This document shows, one piece after another, positions 12,773 through 25,900 of a DNA stretch of 64,000 nt (position 1 is the stretch's first letter; the number at the start of each line of letters is the position of its first letter). The stretch comes from Syngnathus acus (Eukaryota; Chordata; Actinopteri; Syngnathiformes; Syngnathidae), in the NCBI RefSeq assembly GCF_901709675.1, contig NC_051093.1, forward strand, positions 6,035,053 to 6,099,052, read 5' to 3'. The notes beneath the pieces are model-generated. The model saw nothing but the letters and a program-made list of their open reading frames with translations, searched no databases and was not told where the DNA came from. Made by a program: the position numbers and the translations under genes.

Positions 12773-14116
12773 GGTAATTAATTAATTCAGGTCAAGATGC
12801 AAAAAAGGTTGGGGACCATTGTCCTAGAATTCTCCCACACTGAATGTTCATTTCTTGTGGGTCACCACATGGCCATCACAGAGTCGAAAATGATCTAAGA
12901 AAAATGTGCCTTCCTTCCCTCTGGGTCATTCTTTGTTCCTGTCGTAGATGCTTCATGTACATGGAGACCCAATATTCAGTTAGAACCCCCTGGCAGTTAT
13001 TTCTGGACACATAGATATTTATTTCATACATACAAAGGGTAGTATCATAAAATGAAATGGTGATGAAATAAAAAGCAAAACATTTCAATTTTAGCACACA
13101 TTTGTGACAAGGTACATTCTAAATTGTATACACGTGGACAGTTTTTTTATAATTGATATAGCAATGATCAATTGCAGGAAAATAAAATACAATTTCATGA
13201 AATTGGTTTCTCTATTTGAGTACTATTCACCATGTTTCTCGACAATTTATTAAATCCTAATCTAGAGACATGAAGGCAATGGTTTGTGTTATTGTCAACA
13301 AGTGAACACAGCACAAAGACAAGTTGGTCATGTTCAAACGCAATTATTTTTTGCAAATATACAATTGTTCTGAATGCAATATCTTATGTTTGGTAGCCAC
13401 AAATATCACTGTGTAATGGCCTACTTCTGCCAACTAAGGGTGAATTTAATTTAAACCAAGGCACTTTAATGAACAACACCAAGAAGTGGAAGTTACAAGA
13501 ACATTTTTTGCTATTGTCTTTATTTATTTTTTTCTCCCCCATTTCAAACATATTGCTGAAGAAGCGTTGCACATATTGTATTTGTATTTATAGCTGGTTC
13601 GCTTCGGTGCTATTTGGATACTGGTCCCATGTACTTGTTAAGATTGCCCAGACCCATTTATTAGTTAAATTTTCATTGCTTCAAGAATTCACACTTTTTT
13701 TTTTAGCCCATATAAATTTGATTATAGAGACAGAAACACACTCTTTCTTCCAAGAGCTTGGCTTTTAAATTATCAATCAATTGCATCTTTTCTAAATCTG
13801 TTAACTCATAAAGGAAAGAAAAAAATGCAACTTAATAAATAACATCCAGTCCTTTTTCAGGATGGATTATAGTAGGTCACAATGCGTGCATGACCTTAGT
13901 GTACAAAACAGAGGAGAGAAAAAAAGATGTACAACCAGAACATAAAAACCTATAAAGAATTTGCTGTAAAAATGCTGCTGGTTTAATTTTAGAGTTTGGA
14001 TAAAAAGAAGCCCTGGTTAAAGAATGTAAACGCAACAAATACTATGCACTATTGCTGTTAAATCTGTGAACTTATCAAAGTGACAAAAAAAAGTCTAATG
14101 GCGTTCATTGGGCGAG
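12773..14116. other. Region between convergent osbpl7 and tbkbp1, including the probable tbkbp1 3' UTR
   Basis: AT-rich sequence with no credible exon. Minus-strand AATAAA (TTTATT on the + strand, for example 13519-13524) could end the tbkbp1 transcript. I recall human TBX21 lying between TBKBP1 and OSBPL7; nothing resembling a T-box exon is visible here. Confidence 0.5.
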
Positions 14117-17100
14117 TCAGATCTTGCTGTTCTCCAAATGCGAGTCGATGTGTCTAATGAGGGCGTCATCCGGGTAACCAATTGGGAAGGTCAGCTGACA
14201 CAGAGGACAGCTTCGCACGGCACTCTCGTCTGACTCCATCCATAACTGCAAGCAGAGGAAGTGGACGTTAAAAATATCGAACCACAATCTGAAATGATTT
14301 GACACCCTTACTAGTTTGTACTCACATTAATGGAGGGCCAGGACTGAGCATGCTCAGAGTCCATGTAGGCAGGCAGATGGCAGGAGAATGTGGTGGGGCC
14401 TTCAGGGGCTGAGAAAGATGGACTTTGGCCAGATTTCCGGGAAGACAAGAACGAGGGGTGGAGTATTTTTTCCCCAAGTGATAAGGATCCAAGTGTTCGA
14501 GGGGGACTGGAAGCCGCTGAGATGTAGGTGCCTACATCCTGTAACAGGCAACACCATAAATTGTTGCATGCTTTAAAATTGGGGAGCAACCAATCACCTC
14601 TTCATCATCTGATGAGTGTGGGGGTGTCACCAGTGGGGTCGGCTCTGGTCCATCATCCAGATGACAGAAATGATGTACCTGTATATGAGCGGCAGAAAGA
14701 CGAGATGCTTCAGGATGAACTTTATGGAGTATAATTAAATGCCCTGCACTGTAATCAAGGCTTTGAGCTGCACCTCATTCGTCAGAGGGAAGCCCAGATC
14801 CAGCGCACCATGATGAGGACTGCTGCTCAGACTGCTGCCCCCATTTCTCTCTAATCTCACTCTTCGATCCCCACCAGCTCCATGAGCTGATGCAGGTCTG
14901 ACCAGGCCCACCAAAGGAGTTTGAAGATGGGATTTGGATTGTCCATAAATAAGTGTCTCCCCATAGAGAGACCTGGGTTTAGGCAGAGTAGATACTGGGT
15001 CTCTCATGAGGCGAGGTGGGTGTCTCTGTATGGCTGATGGGTCAGAAACCTTGGACAGATACAATTATAAACACACAAAAAGCGTAATTACAGCAAAGTG
15101 ATAAGAGGAACTAATTTACCTCAGAGTAACTACGGCGACCCTGGAATTTTGCTCGAAGATTACTGCTGCTTGGCTGATGGGAGTAAGAGGCAGGACCATT
15201 GTGCAGAGGAGGTGGGGAAGAAGGCAGCAGCCTTTCAGGGGTGAGGGAAGTACCTTGGGGCGACGTGGGAGAGAAACGCTGAGGAGCAGAGGGAGGACGA
15301 CAAACTGAAAAGTGGGAGAAGAGAAGAATGGATTATCAGGTAGCACGGAGAATTCACCAAATAACTGCGGTCTTATTTTGGTTTGTGCAGCCCTCTGCTG
15401 GTTGTTTTACCTTCTCGCTCTCTCGAAAAGCAACTATGTTTGTGGAAAGTAGTAGTAAGCACCTACCAGGTTCCTGTGGGATTTGACGCAGCAGGTCACT
15501 TTGTTTCGCTGTCAATTTTTGTACTTGACCCAACTCCTCTGTGAGCTCAGTGTAAGCCAATGCAAGGTTAACTCTGAAACACACAACACGATAGTCACCC
15601 CCAATATTCAGGCTGTCTGATAAGATGCCCAAGAACTTACTGTTCATCCCCAGCTTTCTTGATCCATTCTACATCACAGTGCTCACAGTGTGGGGCCAAC
15701 TCCTGTCACAGTATATTTTTATTTCACTCTTCATAGAGTCATTTCAAGAGCATGCACAGGTTCTAAAAAATGCAAAATGGCCTACCTCCTTGTTCCTCTC
15801 TTGTAGCTGTGCTACTTCTTTCTGTAGTCTCTGAAGCTCAGCTCGCAGTTCCTTCTCTCTCAGACATGCTCCTTCAGCCTGATGCAGTGCTCCCTCCAAT
15901 TCAGCCTCTAGACGCTGCAACTTTAGGTCTGAGAGAGCATCCAGACTGCGGGAGCTCTGCAGCATTGGCAAGCGGCCCTCTTTCAAGATTACACACATGA
16001 AGTATGGATTACATCTTCTCAATCAGTGAGTCAATCAATTGTTTTTCTACTGACTCACCTCTAGGTACAACCAGGCTTGCATGTGGTTGACCCTGATCTT
16101 TGTTATGGAGTTGAGTTTTGAGTTTTTGAAGGGAAGTTTCTCTTTGTCTCAGAGCTGCCTCCAGATTGCAGATTCGTTCCATATGCTGCTCTGCTAGAGT
16201 GGTCTAAAATATAAAATATGTTAAACAGGAAGATCCTCAACAAACAATAGAGTATGCTTTATGTGAGTATGTGTTAACCATCTTGTCAAGATCTCTCTGG
16301 ACATTGCTTTTCTCGAGGTGAATCTTCTCGTAGGCTTGTATGACGTCCTCTAATTGTTCCTCTCTTTCCTTGCTCTTCTGGAGCTGAGACAGAGACATAG
16401 ACATACTTTATCTAGTGTGTTGTCTCCTCTAGTCGCATATTAAACATGTTTGTGGAGTTTAGGAAGCACTGATTTTTTAACTCCACTTGATTAAAATTCC
16501 CAGAAATGATGTGCACCGTGTCTGGAAATTGGTATTGTTGCAAGCTAATGTTGTCATGTAGCAGCCTGAGCTAGCATTATTAGCATCTGATGAAAGGTAG
16601 ACAAGACAGTTAGCTTGTTGCTACACCAGTTGTTATTGATGTAGATACACAACCCTCGTGCTTTAGTCGTAACAGAGTTGGCCATGTTGTGATGCATGCT
16701 AGCTCGATAGCCAAATCGGTGATGGATGAACGTAAACAGATTTTGATTATGAAAATGATAGGTTCTTCATTCAGATTTTTAAAAGCATTACTTAAATGCA
16801 GAGATAAAAAAAAAGATAAATTATCCTTTACTTTTAACACACGTGGAGCTACAGAAAGTACATAGCGGGGAAATAAAGACATTTATTTAAACTAATTGGT
16901 AGTAATAACATACGCCAAGTGTACCTCCTGGGTAAGAGAGTTGATCCTGTGTTGTAGGTTGGATGTCTCTGATTGGATGATATTGTTATCTTTAATAACG
17001 GGCTGACAGGAAAAGTACACACGCTCCTCTCCAAAGGTATTGATCATCGGAAACTAAATAGAATTATTGAAAGAGAAAAAAAAAGGAACATTGACAGAAT

Positions 17101-17392
17101 TGGCATAAAGGTCAAATATTGACTACTTCAATATTTACGTGTACAGTATTATGTTCGTCACCTTGACCTCGTAGTGTTTGAGTTTTCTCTTGATGCTGCT
17201 GTTCTCCCTTTCCAAACTGGCAAGACGAGTCTTAATGTCATGATAAGCTGCAGCTACTGCCAATCCTGATGCTGGGTATATTTCATCTTGGAGATGATCA
17301 GATGACCAGCTGATCGCTGACATGTCTATGTCATCTCGTAGCCCTTCGCCACCTCCCAACAGCCCAAGCTCTGCTGTGCCAAATACCTCCAT
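14117..17392 (-). CDS. tbkbp1: TBK1-binding protein 1 (SINTBAD)
   Basis: Scaffold adaptor that binds the kinases TBK1 and IKK-epsilon and helps place them for interferon signalling. Coding exons in transcript order: 17162-17392, 16925-17053, 16279-16383, 16059-16203, 15786-15979, 15641-15702, 15467-15573, 15120-15304, 14774-15049, 14598-14678, 14326-14538, 14117-14245. They total 1,857 nt (618 aa); human TBKBP1 is about 615 aa. The N-terminal half is rich in coiled-coil heptads (ASLERENSSIKRKLKHYEVK, then Glu/Lys/Gln-rich exons). The TBK1-binding segment, with LAYTELTEELGQ, lies at about 269-326. A Pro/Ser-rich linker follows. The last exon encodes a C-terminal zinc finger (CPLC, then HIDSH; residues 589-612). 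The related adaptor AZI2/NAP1 is an alternative, but the C-terminal finger, the length and the osbpl7 neighbour favour TBKBP1. The gene is convergent with osbpl7. Confidence 0.93.
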
Positions 17393-17402
17393 CGACAGTT
17401 AT

Positions 17403-19035
17403 CTGTAGGAAAGGGAAAAATAGAGGTCATTAAGTTGGAGCTTTATTGGAGCCTCAATGTACAGCCTACCACAAAATGAGTGTTTTAATATTTTTGTTCT
17501 CAAAGAATACACACACGTGTGTTTGTGTACGTGTGTGCACTACCTAAAACAACAATAGCCATAGAGCAAAAGAGGTCAAAACATGCATGTGACTTGTGCA
17601 TAACTCCCACTCCCACAGCCCACACTTTCTCTCACATATCCACTCCCAGCCCACACACTGCAACCATGTATTGGCTTCCTTTCTTCCTCAAAATTTCCTG
17701 CTCCACTTTCAGTCAGCATTATTGTATTACACATAGTACGAGCAGTGTGAGCCAAGGGCCGATAAGAACATGGCCATATGTTTTCCTCGCATGCATTTTT
17801 CATTTATTAATGGGCCAACATATTATGTTGCACATAACCCCCTGCAGTCAAGCACAAACATAGTCGCCTGATCACACGATAAGTGTGTGTAATTGCCCCC
17901 CCCACACACACACACACACACAAAAGATTGTATTTTCATAAAAAACAAACAATTGATATTACATCTAAAAATATCAGAATGAAAAGAACAGAGAACAGGC
18001 TGTACGGAAAATGAATGGAAGGGATAATTATAAAAGCTTAATGCATCTGACCTCATTTAGTTTTCCAGTAAAAAAAATAGCTCTCAGTGCGATGCAGTAG
18101 AGTTCTGCAGCGATCGATAACACGAGGATTAAATGACAGCGACAATCAAAACTGAGCATTTGTTTCTTTGTAAAGGAAGAATTTTTATACAAGTCTTTAA
18201 TTATGGAACTCCACCCCGAGCTGTCACTTCATCATTGTAATGGAGAGGTCCCTTTTATGTCATTTAGGAGTTTATTTGTTTTAGGTCAAAGTTATGTGTT
18301 ATGTGCCCATGTATGACAATTTAATCATTAGTCATGGTGTTTATATTTTGAACATTAATTTTTAGCTTGCATTTCACAAAAAGGACTTTTTCTTCTTCTC
18401 ATTAGGCTGAAAGAATAACGTTTTGTATAGACATTTCAAATAAAGCTTATTAGTTCAGTTCTTCAAATGTGCAACGATGTTTCAGTTTTAGACATGCTTG
18501 TATTTCTCGTATGGTGTTAAGATTCAAGGCATCAACTAACACATTGAGTATTTGAATCATGTGCATGCATCACAGAGGTCAGTTTGTAGCAGTGCTTGTA
18601 AAAACATCACCAGGTTCTGCGTTAGTTTTCAAATCGCCGACAACACGTGAACGCAACACGCTGACTGAGTCAGGATTGTAATGAATAACTAACAAAATAA
18701 TAAACATTTGTTGACAATGCAATCCAAGTTTCTCAAGAACACTATCACATATTTCAGGCTAAATACTATCGCATACGCCAATTATTTCTAATAAACACGC
18801 ATTCCTGTGATTCGCCCCCACTCCTATTTTCTTTGCATTCTCACTCCAACGTAGCTTCTTGTCTCACCTCCGATTTCACGCCATGGACCGCAAGGCAACA
18901 AAATCATCTCAACCGGGCCTGCTACATCCTAGCGGTGTTATTAGTGATGCATTCCATAAACTATACCTTAGAGACAGAAACGTGCAAAGGGAAATTCGAG
19001 CAAGGATGCACAGGTAATCGGGATTATTGACTTAC
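17403..19035 (-). other. First intron of tbkbp1 (inferred)
   Basis: Lies between the acceptor upstream of the tbkbp1 start exon (the exon begins at 17402 on the minus strand) and a strong minus-strand donor at 19031-19035. It contains a (CA)n tract at 17902-17922 and no other recognisable feature. Confidence 0.5.
17902..17922. repeat. (CA)n microsatellite
   Basis: About ten CA dinucleotides following a short C run, in the inferred first intron of tbkbp1. Confidence 0.9.
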
Positions 19036-19110
19036 GTATCGTGGCAAAAGCAGTGGTGGTGCTGATTGTGCTGAGGAAGGGTCGACATGACTAGAGTGTG
19101 ACATCAGCAG
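19036..19110 (-). other. Possible non-coding first exon of tbkbp1
   Basis: The minus strand carries a consensus donor (GATAC followed by GTAAGTCA) at 19035. The coding start exon of tbkbp1 is preceded by an acceptor (CCTACAG) 10 nt before its ATG, so an upstream non-coding exon is required. This donor is the best candidate seen. The 5' limit of the exon is unknown and the given upper coordinate is nominal. Confidence 0.4.
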
Positions 19111-19916
19111 TGGATGCTGATGTGAGTGAACCTCCCTCCCCCTACCCACTCTCAGCTAGATGAGGAGGGGACTAGATTAATTTCCGACGGTGTCAATGTA
19201 CACTGCCCGGCGCACTGGCTCACAATGTCCGCGATCGGAGAGAGGCATCAGGACATCGTTTTTAGTGTATGTGTGGTTTTTGTAAAACAATGTCTAGTCA
19301 ACATAATATTAATTTGCTGCGGCCATAACTTAACGCAAAGTTGAATTTATTATATGAAGCAATACGTGCATCGAGGATGTAGAATCTCGAAAACACACGT
19401 TATGCACGTACACTTTAAGTGGCCATAATGTGCATAAATCAAATTAAACTACATTAACAAACAAACCACCAGAGGGTGGTAGACTGCACAAATGAAGAAC
19501 AGTCTTGCGTATTAACAATTTAATTTCCATCAAAATTGATTATTACTGTGATGAAAAGGTTTTAGTAGAGAAAGAAACTGAACATTTTTAACACTTAAAC
19601 TTTTTTTTAAATTTTACGGTAGCAAATAAAGCACTGTTAGCATGACTCATTAGAATAAAATATCATTTGGATTATTTCTTAGATTAACATGGACAATTGA
19701 ATTAAAATTAATTAAAAATTAGATTTTGCGACATACTGCTTTACGTTAATTTACGTCAATTATGGTCTTGCGCACCTGCCCCCATTTAAATATAATTACG
19801 AGTGACGTCATCGGTATGAGACCAAAAATAAACCGTCTTCATGGGACTGCGTTGTGGCTTTTAAATCGTAATTTCAAGACTGAATATAACAACAGGGAAC
19901 CCGGAGCCAATTAGCC
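19111..19916. other. Intergenic region between the head-to-head tbkbp1 and G alpha genes
   Basis: About 0.8 kb that should contain both promoters if the inferred tbkbp1 first exon is right. The only distinct regulatory motif seen is a TGACGTCA palindrome at 19803-19810. The rest is AT-rich with no repeat recognised. Confidence 0.4.
19803..19810. promoter_or_regulatory. Consensus CRE palindrome upstream of the G alpha gene
   Basis: TGACGTCA lies 107 bp before the first ATG of the G alpha gene. The full palindromic CRE is bound by CREB/ATF proteins in vertebrates and commonly lies close to transcription starts. Use here is inferred from sequence and position only. Confidence 0.45.
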
Positions 19917-22900
19917 ATGTTTTGCTGTCTGAATATACTGCCAGGTCCGCTGCAGGTACCTCGTTTTGTCAATTACGTTTTTGTTTTTTTAACTAATTTT
20001 TTTTTCTGAATTGAGTCCACAAACCAAAAGATTGCAACAGATTGTTTGGTACAGTATGTTGACTTCAGGGAGACACTTAAAATTAAAAATGAGATAACTA
20101 TTATTGTTATTATTATTATTGTTGTTAATAATAGGTAACTCCAAAATGACTGAATGAAGTAATGTAACTCCAAGTATTTATTAATGTAGTAACTGACTGC
20201 AGTGTTTTTTACCTTTTAAAGTGAATTGAATTGGGTTTCATACTAGATACCACTCATCCGTGTTTGATGCATTAAGAAAAAAAAATGGCTTTTCAGATGT
20301 GCATGGAAATGTGCCTTGGGCAAGATGTGACCGAGGAAGGCAAAAAGGCCAAAGTGAGAAGCTCCAAAATAGAACAAGACCTCTCCGAGCAGGCTCAGAA
20401 TGAGATGAAAGTGGTCAAAATACTTATGCTGGGTAAGATTGTGATGTTGGGATTTAAGTACATCAAACATTTTGGATGGGACTGTCTTAACTTGTGTTTT
20501 AGGAACTGCTGAGAGTGGAAAGAGCACTCTAATCAAACAGATCAAGATCATTCACAGTCACGGCTTCTCCAAACAAGACCTCATCAGCTTTAAGGTGCAG
20601 TTCTCTTGTTATTTGGCCAAGGGTGTTACACTCATTGTTGTCCTAATTTGATATGGTGTAGGCATGTTTTTCTTTCTTTTTAAAAAAAAAAAATATATAT
20701 TAATCTGTCCCTACGAAAGCCTGCAGTCATAGACAACCTTCTCACTTCTATGAAGTTTGTCCTCCGAGGAATGGGGATGCTAAGGATAAACCTGGCAGAC
20801 AAGAAGAACAAGGTGCGCATTTAAAAAAAAGAAAAAAAAGAAATTCAAGGATTCAAGTGCCTTGAAATACGAGTAATTAAGGAGGGAATTCCTTGTGTCA
20901 AAACATACGTACAGATGATTAATAACTCTACATTCTGATGTTTACATGTAGCAGCAGATTTCGCGCTTTTATTCGCCCTCAAATCCGAAATAACTCTTCT
21001 TGATCTGCTTCATTGTCTTTAGAGTCACGCTCGCTCCATCCTGTCATGTCGCCAATGTTTGGGCAACGACCAGGAGTTGCTTCCCTTTGTGGCTCATGCT
21101 TTCTGCGCGCTGTGGGCCGACCAGGGGGTGCGAGCGGCTGCCATCAGAGGTTACGAGTTTGAACTCAATGACTCTGCCCTCTAGTGAGTTGTGTGAGACA
21201 AAAACAAACAAACATATTATTTAATATTACTGGGTGAATTGATTGACATTTAAAAAAACAAAAAGCTATAGGAAATGTGTCCATCTACAAATTGTAGTGA
21301 GGGTGTTCATCAAGCGGTCATCAGAGGCGTTGGACGTTATTCACGGTGACAGATGAGAATCTGAAAAAAATGTATGTACTCTGCCAATGTGCATTGTTTG
21401 AAGTTTAGTTAAATGTACAGTGCGTTAAAGGTTTTCAATATTTAGTTGTTTTTTTTTAAACTCCATAATGAATCTCAATAATATGCAAAAAAAAAAAAAA
21501 AACTCATCAATGTACATTTTTTTTATTTTATATTTTTATTTCAAAACCTCTTCTGCCCAAATCCGGTCAAGAAATCGATACTAATTATCCGTCTCCACCT
21601 CGTCTGTAATTTTTACTTCATTGCTGCCAATATAAAGCGGTGCAGGCAATGTAGCAAAATGTAATGGTGATGCTTTCCCTCTTAAGTTTCTTCCAAAACA
21701 TAAGTCGAATCATCGCCCCCAATTACACCCCTACCGAGCGAGACGTTCTCCGAGTGAGAGTGAGGACCTGCGGCATCATCGAGACGCACTTCCAAGTTGA
21801 TGACATTGTATTCCGGTATGTGCACTGGAATCATTGTTGGTTTGAGCACGATATGCAAACAACAACCGCCAGCACCTTAAATATATTGTTATGATTGAGG
21901 CGAAGATTCAACTTAACTTCCACGCAAACCGAAAATTGTTTTTCAGTTTGTCTCACTTTAATACAGCTTTCACTCACAATTTTCCCCATGTACTTTGTGG
22001 CTTATCAACAACAATGAACACTGAGTTCTTAGGACTGACAGCTCTCATCATGGACCTGCTGTCCACACTCATCATTGTTTCCTTCACTTGCTGGAACAGA
22101 CGTTTGACCTTGGCAGAAGTCACAGACACTCTGACCCCATTGGAAACTCATTACCTGTGTCACCAAGGCCCTTTGGTGCGGCTAAATGCCATATCATATT
22201 TTGAAATGATTTTTCCTTTCGGCCCTACGATTACGCAGCCAAGAGCAACTCTTTTCTTAAAAGTGGCTGACATAAACAAGACAGAAGTTTCACATAGTAG
22301 AATGATAGTCTCTTTTCAGATTGCTTCTTGTGATGGGAAATCAAAATGGCGAAATCCAGTGAGCTTCAATCAGTCTCGATCGGTCCAAATGGACATCTTT
22401 GCATTACGTTTCCCCCCCCCCCCCAACTAAAATTAGGCCAAGTTTATTTATTTATTTTTATTAATAAATTTACCTTCCAGTACTAAATTATGGTTTATTA
22501 CTAAGGACTCATTATTATCTCATCAATGTGAATTATTCTCATCTCGTATCATCATTTTGACAGGTTGTACGACGTGGGCGGCCAGCGTAGTGATCGAAGG
22601 AAATGGCTGCGTTGTTTTGACGATATGCAGGCTTTGCTGTTCGTCGTAGCTCTGAGCAGTTATGACGTGTCTCTTCCTGAAGACCCAACCGTGGTACGGT
22701 AACGAGGTGAACGTTGAGCAGCGCTAACCGACCAAACTTTTAATCCACACAGTTTGTGCTCGAAAACTCTGTAGAATCGACTGCAGGAAAGTTGTGAACT
22801 TTTTGCGTCGATCTGCACCAACTCCATCTTCAAGCTCACCTCAGTGGTAGGTACCAGATTTAGGGCAAGAGGGTGGGGTACATCCCTGACTGGTTGCCAA

Positions 22901-25900
22901 TTAAACATGAGACACGTAATAGGGGTGTAAATCGCGGGTTTTGTAACAATACGATATCATATCGATACAAAGAATCACGATAAAGGCTTTCAAAACTAGG
23001 GTTAGGGTTTCCGACTAGGGTTTCCAAGGAGTTTTGCCATCGCTAATTAGGGTTTCAAACTAGGCTCAGGGTTTCCGACTAGGGTTTTAAACCAAGGTTA
23101 GGGTTTCAAACTAGGTTTTAAAGCTAGGGTTAGGGTTTCCAACGAGGGTTTCAAACTAATTTTAGGGTTTCTAAGATTGGGGTTTCTAACTAGGCTTTCA
23201 AAACTAGGGTTAGGGTTTTCGACTAGGGTTTCCAAAGTTAGGGTTAGGGTTAGGATTAGGGTTGGGGTTAGGGTTTCTAACTAGGCTTTCAAAACTAGGG
23301 TTAGGGTTAGAGTTAGGGTTAGGGTTAGAGTTACTAACTAGGCTTTCAAAACTAGAGTTAGGGTTAGGGTTTCTAACTAGGCTTTCAAAACTAGGGTTAG
23401 GGTTTCCGACTAGGGTTTCCAAGGAGTTTTGCCATCGCTAATTAGGGTTTCAAACTAGGCTCAGGGTTTCCGACTAGGGTTTTAAACCAAGGTTAGGGTT
23501 TCAAACTAGGTTTTAAAGCTAGGGTTAGGGTTTCCAACGAGGGTTTCAAACTAATTTTAGGGTTTCTAAGATTGGGGTTTCTAACTAGGCTTTCAAAACT
23601 AGGGTTAGGGTTTTCGACTAGGGTTTCCAAAGTTAGGGTTAGGGTTAGGATTAGGGTTGGGGTTAGGGTTTCTAACTAGGCTTTCAAAACTAGGGTTAGG
23701 GTTAGAGTTAGGGTTAGGGTTAGAGTTACTAACTAGGCTTTCAAAACTAGAGTTAGGGTTAGGGTTTCTAACTAGGCTTTCAAAACTAGGGTTAGGGTTT
23801 CCGACTAGGGTTTCCAAGGAGTTTTGCCATCGCTAATTAGGGTTTCAAACTAGGCTCAGGGTTTCCGACTAGGGTTTTAAACCAAGGTTAGGGTTTCAAA
23901 CTAGGTTTTAAAGCTAGGGTTAGGGTTTCCAACGAGGGTTTCAAACTAATTTTAGGGTTTCTAAGATTGGGGTTTCTAACTAGGCTTTCAAAACTAGGGT
24001 TAGGGTTTTCGACTAGGGTTTCCAAAGTTAGGGTTAGGGTTAGGATTAGGGTTGGGGTTAGGGTTTCTAACTAGGCTTTCAAAACTAGGGTTAGGGTTAG
24101 AGTTAGGGTTAGGGTTAGAGTTACTAACTAGGCTTTCAAAACTAGAGTTAGGGTTAGGGTTTCTAACTAGGCTTTCAAAACTAGGGTTAGGGTTTCCGAC
24201 TAGGGTTTCCAAGGAGTTTTGCCATCGCTAATTAGGGTTTCAAACTAGGCTCAGGGTTTCCGACTAGGGTTTTAAACCAAGGTTAGGGTTTCACACTAGG
24301 TTTTAAAGCTAGGGTTAGGGTTTCCAACGAGGGTTTCAAACTAATTTTAGGGTTTCTAAGATTGGGGTTTCTAACTAGGCTTTCAAAACTAGGGTTAGGG
24401 TTTTCGACTAGGGTTTCCAAAGTTAGGGTTAGGGTTAGGATTAGGGTTGGGGTTAGGGTTTCTAACTAGGCTTTCAAAACTAGGGTTAGGGTTAGAGTTA
24501 GGGTTAGGGTTAGAGTTACTAACTAGGCTTTCAAAACTAGAGTTAGGGTTAGGGTTTCTAACTAGGCTTTCAAAACTAGGGTTAGGGTTTCCGACTAGGG
24601 TTTCCAAGGAGTTTTGCCATCGCTAATTAGGGTTTCAAACTAGGCTCAGGGTTTCCGACTAGGGTTTTAAACCAAGGTTAGGGTTTCAAACTAGGTTTTA
24701 AAGCTAGGGTTAGGGTTTCCAACGAGGGTTTCAAACTAATTTTAGGGTTTCTAAGATTGGGGTTTCTAACTAGGCTTTCAAAACTAGGGTTAGGGTTTTC
24801 GACTAGGGTTTCCAAAGTTAGGGTTAGGGTTAGGGTTAGGGTTGGGGTTAGGGTTTCTAACTAGGCTTTCAAAACTAGGGTTAGGGTTAGAGTTAGGGTT
24901 AGGGTTAGAGTTACTAACTAGGCTTTCAAAACTAGAGTTAGGGTTAGGGTTTCTAACTAGGCTTTCAAAACTAGGGTTAGGGTTTCCGACTAGGGTTTCC
25001 AAGGAGTTTTGCCATCGCTAATTAGGGTTTCAAACTAGGCTCAGGGTTTCCGACTAGGGTTTTAAACCAAGGTTAGGGTTTCAAACTAGGTTTTAAAGCT
25101 AGGGTTAGGGTTTCCAACGAGGGTTTCAAACTAATTTTAGGGTTTCTAAGATTGGGGTTTCTAACTAGGCTTTCAAAACTAGGGTTAGGGTTTTCGACTA
25201 GGGTTTCCAAAGTTAGGGTTAGGGTTAGGATTAGGGTTGGGGTTAGGGTTTCTAACTAGGCTTTCAAAACTAGGGTTAGGGTTAGGGTTAGAGTTAGGGT
25301 TAGAGTTACTAACTAGGCTTTCAAAACTAGAGTTAGGGTTAGGGTTTCTAACTAGGCTTTCAAAACTAGGGTTAGGGTTTCCAACTAGGGTTTCCAAGGA
25401 GTTTTGCCATCGCTAATTAGGGTTTCAAACTAGGCTCAGGGTTTCCGACTAGGGTTTTAAACCAAGGTTAGGGTTTCAAACTAGGTTTTAAAGCTAGGGT
25501 TAGGGTTTCCAACGAGGGTTTCAAACTAATTTTAGGGTTTCTAAGATTGGGGTTTCTAACTAGGCTTTCAAAACTAGGGTTAGGGTTTTCGACTAGGGTT
25601 TCCAAAGTTAGGGTTAGGGTTAGGGTTAGGATTAGGGTTGGGGTTAGGGTTTCTAACTAGGCTTTCAAAACTAGGGTTAGGGTTAGAGTTAGGGTTAGGG
25701 TTAGAGTTACTAACTAGGCTTTCAAAACTAGAGTTAGGGTTAGGGTTTCTAACTAGGCTTTCAAAACTAAGGTTAGGGTTTCCGACTAGGGTTTCCAAGG
25801 AGTTTTGCCATCGCTAATTAGGGTTTCAAACTAGGCTCAGGGTTTCCGACTAGGGTTTTAAACCAAGGTTAGGGTTTCAAACTAGGTTTTAAAGCTAGGG

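Noticed and set aside
14388-14734. Overlapping + strand frames across tbkbp1 3' exons
   Set aside because: Antisense shadows of minus-strand exons with well-defined splice sites and protein similarity.
21891-22430. 179-codon open frame on the + strand
   Set aside because: It lies wholly inside the intron between the switch I and switch II exons of the G alpha gene, has no recognisable domain and no start context.
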